A stretch of DNA of 8,300 nt, taken from assembly GCA_007127655.1 (NCBI GenBank), contig SKYX01000384.1, forward strand, positions 1 to 8,300, read 5' to 3'. The number at the start of each line of letters is the position of its first letter. Position 1 is the first letter of the stretch. Source of the stretch: Desulfonatronum sp. (GTDB lineage Bacteria; Desulfobacterota; Desulfovibrionia; Desulfovibrionales; Desulfonatronaceae). Shown piece by piece: positions 5,155 through 8,300 of this stretch. A model generated the notes under the pieces. It was given only the letters and a program-made list of their open reading frames with translations, had not been told where the DNA came from and made no database searches. The position numbers were made by a program, and so were the translations under genes.

Positions 5155-5735
5155 GGAGTAGGCGAGGGCGGTTGCGTCGTCCAAATGCAGATGCGGGTTT
5201 GACCGTACGTGCGGTCGGTTTCCAGTTCAAGTTCGGGAAGGGTCAGGGCGGCGGGCCTCCAGGCTTCTTCCACTTCCGCGCAGATCAGGGCGTCCGGGGC
5301 GATCCAACCGTGCTTGCGGGCCAGGATCAGGGCCGGGACCAGGAGGTCGCGGCCATACGGCGGATCAAAAAACAAGACCTCGTATCCTCCCTGCTTGGGA
5401 GGCCCTGCCAGGGTGCGCAAGGCGTCTCCGGCCAGAATGCGAATGCGTTGCCCGGGACGCTCAAAGGCCGGAGCCTGGTCCCGCAGAAGGCGCAGGGCCT
5501 TGGGGTCGCTTTCCAGAAAGCACACTTCCGGTGCTCCCCGGCTCAGCGCCTCCCAGCCTAGGCTTCCGCTGCCGGCGAACACGTCCAGTACCCGGACCGC
5601 GTCCCAGTGAACGCCGCGCGAGGCAAGCATGGAAAACAGGGCTTCGCGGACCCTGCCCATGGCCGGACGATAGCCTTCGCCCTCGGTCGTCTTGATCCGG
5701 CGGCCCTTCCAGTGTCCGGCGATGATTCTGACCAC
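5145..5735 (-). CDS. rsmD: 16S rRNA (guanine(966)-N2)-methyltransferase RsmD
   Basis: RsmD methylates N2 of G966 in 16S rRNA, using S-adenosylmethionine on the small ribosomal subunit. The 196-residue product is the normal family length. It opens with MVRIIAGHWKGRRIKT, followed by RPAMGRVREALFSML, the typical substrate-side region. The SAM-binding motif VLDVFAGSGSLGWEALSRGA lies at about 49-68. FLESDPKA, the acidic ribose-binding loop, comes next, and the catalytic FFDPPYG motif is at about 121-127. Translation starts at a GTG with GGAG seven bases upstream. It is the first gene of the leftward cluster and is divergent from smr. Its stop overlaps the alternative GTG start of coaD by four bases. 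Confidence 0.96.
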   Translation of the reverse strand: MVRIIAGHWKGRRIKTTEGEGYRPAMGRVREALFSMLASRGVHWDAVRVLDVFAGSGSLGWEALSRGAPEVCFLESDPKALRLLRDQAPAFERPGQRIRILAGDALRTLAGPPKQGGYEVLFFDPPYGRDLLVPALILARKHGWIAPDALICAEVEEAWRPAALTLPELELETDRTYGQTRICIWTTQPPSPTPEP

Positions 5736-5924
5736 GCTTCGTCTCCGTCCAGCCTTTGTCTTGCCTTTGCATATCCGTCAGGATACTGTCTCGGGTAGAG
5801 CCCGTTTATCGGCGTTGCATGGGCGACCTGCCTTTCTACCCACTCCAAGAGACCGAATCAAGCTGACCCGCTCGAGACGCAAGGACGGTCATCCCCTGAA
5901 CACCCCCGACCATTCCTTTTGCCC
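5736..5924. promoter_or_regulatory. Divergent intergenic region between rsmD and smr
   Basis: These 189 bases separate two genes transcribed away from each other, so promoters for both must lie here or within the gene ends. GGAG at 5743-5746 on the minus strand serves rsmD. On the plus strand TTGCCT at 5761 and GATACT at 5782 resemble -35 and -10 boxes, but the 15-base spacer is short, so I do not call it a promoter. No gene, repeat or RNA structure was recognised. Confidence 0.4.
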
Positions 5925-6653
5925 ATGAAGTTCAACTCCCTCGAAGACCTCTCCGCGCTGAAGAAAAAGTTCCCCAAGAAGGAGCGCGTCAAGCGCATCG
6001 TTCCCAAGCCTCGACCAAAAGAAGAACCGGAAGCCCCGCCCAAGGATGACGCGGACCTGTTCGCCCGGGCCATGTCCGAAGTCACGCCCATCTCCGGCGG
6101 GACCAAAGGCCGGGAAGTGCCCGGCGAATCGCGGCTTTCGCAATCCGTGGCCACCGAACGTAGGCAAGGCCAGGCCGAGAACGACGACCTTTGGGTGACG
6201 GACTATCTGCGCAATTTGGTCCAGGGAACGGTGGAGTTCGAACTGTCGTATTCCGAGGAATACATGCACGGCTTTATCCAGGACTTGGACAAAAAGGTGC
6301 TGGGCAAGCTCAAGGCCGGACAGTTCAGCGTGGAGGCCCATCTGGACATGCACGGGTTGAACGCGCTGCAGGCCAGGGACGCCACCCTCGACTTCCTGCG
6401 CGGTCAGTATTACCTGGGCCGACGCTGTGTGTTGCTGATTCCCGGACGTGGCAAAAATTCGCCCGGAGGGCTGGCGTTGATCCGCGAGGAACTGCCCCTC
6501 TGGCTGACCCGCGACCCGCTGCGCCGGGTTGTCCTGGCCTTCTGCACGGCCCTGCCCCAGCACGGAGGGGCCGGGGCACTCTATATCCTGCTGCGCAAGC
6601 ACAAGAAAACCGGCGGCAAAGTCCGCTGGGACCTCCCGGCTTCCATGGAGTAA
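5925..6653 (+). CDS. Smr-domain protein (MutS2 C-terminal nuclease-like)
   Basis: Smr domains are small DNA- or RNA-nicking modules, found at the end of MutS2 and as stand-alone proteins. From the ATG at 5925 the product is 242 residues. Residues 1 to about 85 are highly charged (KKKFPKKE, then a Pro/Lys/Glu-rich stretch) and probably disordered. A middle helical part at about 88-130 follows. The C-terminal Smr domain has DMHG at 141-144 in place of the usual DLHG, PGRG at 173-176 and HGGAGALYILLR at 213-224, all key family motifs. A TTG six bases upstream is in frame and would add two residues; neither start has a clear Shine-Dalgarno. Whether it acts on DNA or on RNA or ribosomes cannot be told from sequence. 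The gene is followed by repeat copy 2. Confidence 0.9.
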   Translation: MKFNSLEDLSALKKKFPKKERVKRIVPKPRPKEEPEAPPKDDADLFARAMSEVTPISGGTKGREVPGESRLSQSVATERRQGQAENDDLWVTDYLRNLVQGTVEFELSYSEEYMHGFIQDLDKKVLGKLKAGQFSVEAHLDMHGLNALQARDATLDFLRGQYYLGRRCVLLIPGRGKNSPGGLALIREELPLWLTRDPLRRVVLAFCTALPQHGGAGALYILLRKHKKTGGKVRWDLPASME

Positions 6654-6673
6654 TCGCGGCTTTTTCCAGAGTT

Positions 6674-6894
6674 GAACCGCCCGCTTCGCTCAGGTCGCGA
6701 AGGTCGCGAAGAAGAGATTTTTGACCTTCCGCTGGAAAGATGCGGAGGTCAAAAGGCTCGCTGCCTATCGGCGATGCTGGTTCCTCCCGACAGGGGAGGG
6801 CAATGTTTTTGGAAAGCAGCTTTTTTCCCTGCTTTCCAAAATCTTTTCCTTGGCGTACCTCGTGCCTTGAGCGACCAACGGGAGCGGGCGGTTC
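6674..6894 (+). repeat. MITE-like structured repeat, copy 2 (221 bp)
   Basis: This is the second full-length copy of the element at 3195-3412, in the same orientation on the plus strand. Its terminal inverted repeats are a perfect 12 bp: GAACCGCCCGCT at 6674-6685 and AGCGGGCGGTTC at 6883-6894, with GGTCGC/GCGACC just inside. Hairpin 1 pairs 6719-6732 with 6742-6754 around the loop TGGAAAGAT, with one bulged base. Hairpin 2 pairs CCTCCC at 6783-6788 with GGGAGG at 6794-6799. Hairpin 3 pairs 6807-6819 with 6829-6841 over a perfect 13 bp. From 6731 to 6894 it is about 84% identical to copy 1 by hand alignment, and homology runs on to 6924. It fills the gap between smr and crcB and is transcribed in the sense direction if these genes share a message. 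Confidence 0.85.
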
Positions 6895-6935
6895 GTTTCC
6901 CTGTTTTTCCCGCAAAGTGAACCATCCCTAATCAG

Positions 6936-7310
6936 ATGCAGGAAATCCTCTTTCTCGGCCTTGCGGGCGCATTGGGTGCCATGTCGCGGTATTGGCTTTC
7001 CTCCGCCGTGTATGCGCTCCTGGGCCGGGAATATCCCTGGGGCACCACCACGGTGAACGTCCTGGGGAGCTTCCTCTTCGGGCTGGCCTGGGTGCTGACC
7101 CACGAGGTCGGGGCCATTTCGTCTCAATCCAGAGTGATCATCCTGGTCGGCTTCCTGGGATCGTTCACCACCTTTTCCACGTATATCTTTGAAACCCATC
7201 TCCTGTTTCAGGAAGGAAAGCGTCTGAAACCGGTCCTGAACCTGATCGCCCAAAACCTGATCAGCCTCGCGGCCCTTTATTGCGGTTTTCTGCTGGGCCG
7301 GATGTGGTAA
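6936..7310 (+). CDS. crcB: Fluoride ion channel CrcB/Fluc
   Basis: Fluc proteins are dual-topology dimeric membrane channels that export fluoride. The 124-residue product has the usual size and four hydrophobic segments, at about 3-24, 35-56, 66-87 and 98-120. Family motifs are GALGAMSRYWL at 11-21, WGTTTVNVLGSF at 35-46 with the conserved Asn41, and GFLGSFTTFSTY at 72-83 with the Phe and Ser/Thr residues of the pore track. It is preceded by repeat copy 2, and I see no fluoride-riboswitch sequence upstream. Its Shine-Dalgarno is weak. The xdhC-type gene starts 20 bases after its stop, so the two are probably co-transcribed. Confidence 0.95.
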   Translation: MQEILFLGLAGALGAMSRYWLSSAVYALLGREYPWGTTTVNVLGSFLFGLAWVLTHEVGAISSQSRVIILVGFLGSFTTFSTYIFETHLLFQEGKRLKPVLNLIAQNLISLAALYCGFLLGRMW

Positions 7311-7330
7311 GGCGATGATGAGAGAATCCA

Positions 7331-8300
7331 ATGATCCGACTTGAAGATGAAATCCTGACCTTGCTGGAGACTGGAGAGTCGGCGGCTCTGGCCACCATTG
7401 TCGGCCAAACCGGCTCCGCGCCGCGGACTCCCGGAACCCGGATGGTCGTACGCCGGGATGGTTCCATCCTTGGAACGATCGGGGGCGGACGCCTGGAGGC
7501 CGAGGTCATCCAGACCGGGCTGGAGGTCTTGCGTTCCGGTGTCAGCCGGCTCCAGCACGTTACCCTGACCGGCACGGACGCTGGCGACATGGACATGATC
7601 TGCGGCGGGGAACTGGACGTGCTGGTGGAGCCGGTGCGGCCGGTTCCCCGAACCATGGAGCTGTTCCGACTTCTGGGCCGCCAGCGCGAACAGGGTGGTG
7701 ATTGGCTTCTGGCCACCGTGCTCCGGGATTCTCCCGGTGGTCAGGCCGGGCTGCTCTCCGAGTCGTTTCTGGTCCAGCGCTCAGCCTCCGGCTTGCGCTT
7801 TTACCCGGAGCAGCCGGACAATCCGGAGGGACTGGCAAGCCTGCTGGAAACGGCCCGGACCGAGTGCCGTCCGACCCTGTACACGGCCGGAAACACGGGC
7901 GGAAACACTCTCGGAGAGTCGCGGGTGGTGATCGAGCCGATCCGAGCCAAGGAAACAGTGCATCTGTTCGGCGCGGGGCATGTTGCCAGGGAAGTGGCGA
8001 TCCTGGCCCACCGGGTGGATTTTCGCGTGGAAGTCCACGACGACCGGCCCGACTTCGCCAATCCGGAGCGCTTCCCGCTGGCCGACGCCATCCACGTTCC
8101 GGAGAACATGGGCCAGACCCTGGGCTTGACGCTGAATGGACCCCAAATCGACGGGAACAGCTACGTGGTCATCGTCACCAGGGGCCACACCCACGACATG
8201 GACGTCCTGGCCCAGGCCCTTGGCACCCAGGCCGCCTATATCGGCATGATCGGCAGTCGCCGCAAGCGGGACGCCATTTACGCGGCCCTGCGCGGAAAGG
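7331..8300 (+). CDS. XdhC/CoxI-family molybdenum-hydroxylase maturation factor, cut by the right edge
   Basis: XdhC proteins bind molybdenum cofactor, help convert it to the sulfurated form, and deliver it to xanthine dehydrogenase or aldehyde oxidoreductase type enzymes. The window holds 323 residues from the ATG at 7331, with no stop before the edge. The N-terminal XdhC/CoxI domain includes GQTGSAPRTPGTRMVV at 25-40, GTIGGGRLEAEV at 48-59 and ICGGELDVLVEP at 90-101, whose Cys91 is a conserved candidate for cofactor handling. A C-terminal Rossmann-like domain follows, with HLFGAGHVAREVA at 211-223, VTRGHTHDMDVLAQAL at 282-297 and YIGMIGSRRKRDA at 303-315. An Asn/Gly-rich linker at about 184-196 separates the two. 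The usual length is about 330-390 residues, so only a short tail is missing. No molybdenum hydroxylase gene is in the window; one may lie to the right. Confidence 0.93.
   Translation, partial: MIRLEDEILTLLETGESAALATIVGQTGSAPRTPGTRMVVRRDGSILGTIGGGRLEAEVIQTGLEVLRSGVSRLQHVTLTGTDAGDMDMICGGELDVLVEPVRPVPRTMELFRLLGRQREQGGDWLLATVLRDSPGGQAGLLSESFLVQRSASGLRFYPEQPDNPEGLASLLETARTECRPTLYTAGNTGGNTLGESRVVIEPIRAKETVHLFGAGHVAREVAILAHRVDFRVEVHDDRPDFANPERFPLADAIHVPENMGQTLGLTLNGPQIDGNSYVVIVTRGHTHDMDVLAQALGTQAAYIGMIGSRRKRDAIYAALRGK

Noticed and set aside
6325..6915. Long minus-strand open frame across smr and repeat copy 2
   Set aside because: It is antisense to the well-supported Smr gene and its other half is the non-coding repeat. 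The similarity to a minus-strand frame at copy 1 only reflects the shared repeat.
7311..7345. GGCGATGATG after crcB as the start of a fluoride-riboswitch motif
   Set aside because: Only the first bases resemble it; the required pairing segments are missing and it would overlap the xdhC start.

Overview
The window is a GC-rich bacterial chromosomal stretch made mostly of single-copy housekeeping genes: tRNA dimethylallyltransferase (miaA), phosphopantetheine adenylyltransferase (coaD), 16S rRNA methyltransferase (rsmD), an Smr-domain protein, a Fluc fluoride channel (crcB/fluC) and an XdhC-type molybdenum-hydroxylase maturation factor. An accessory-looking [2Fe-2S]/ASKHA corrinoid-activation-type protein is paired with a tiny zinc-ribbon protein. 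This mix fits an anaerobic deltaproteobacterium, probably a sulfate reducer of the Desulfovibrio/Desulfonatronum kind. That assignment is inferred from gene content and style; there is no rRNA or other firm marker here.

Layout. From 1 to about 5735 every gene is on the minus strand. In transcription order they are rsmD, coaD (4-bp GTGA junction), miaA, a secreted protein of unknown function, a 37-residue zinc-ribbon protein, the ferredoxin/ASKHA protein, and the start of a further gene that overlaps it by 8 bp and runs off the left edge. From about 5925 to the right edge the genes are on the plus strand: smr, crcB and xdhC (cut by the right edge). The 189-bp gap at 5736-5924 is therefore a divergent promoter region. 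Several real starts are GTG or TTG, each with a readable Shine-Dalgarno or junction, so ATG-only gene calling misplaces or misses them.

The most interesting content is between the genes. Two full-length copies of a roughly 220-bp element lie at 3195-3412 and 6674-6894, in the same orientation. They are about 84% identical over the last 163 positions by hand alignment. Each has inverted-repeat ends and three internal hairpins, the first with an invariant 9-nt loop on a stem whose sequence differs between copies but still pairs. It looks like a MITE-like or structured-RNA repeat family. A second, unrelated family is built on the hexamer CGAAAT/ATTTCG. It forms a cluster of opposed 15-bp repeats at 2071-2159 and has a related copy at 4450-4467 inside the miaA leader. 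Smaller repeats sit inside genes: a 15-bp minisatellite in the ferredoxin domain and a triple heptamer at the rsmD/coaD junction.

No insertion sequence, CRISPR array, tRNA or rRNA was found.
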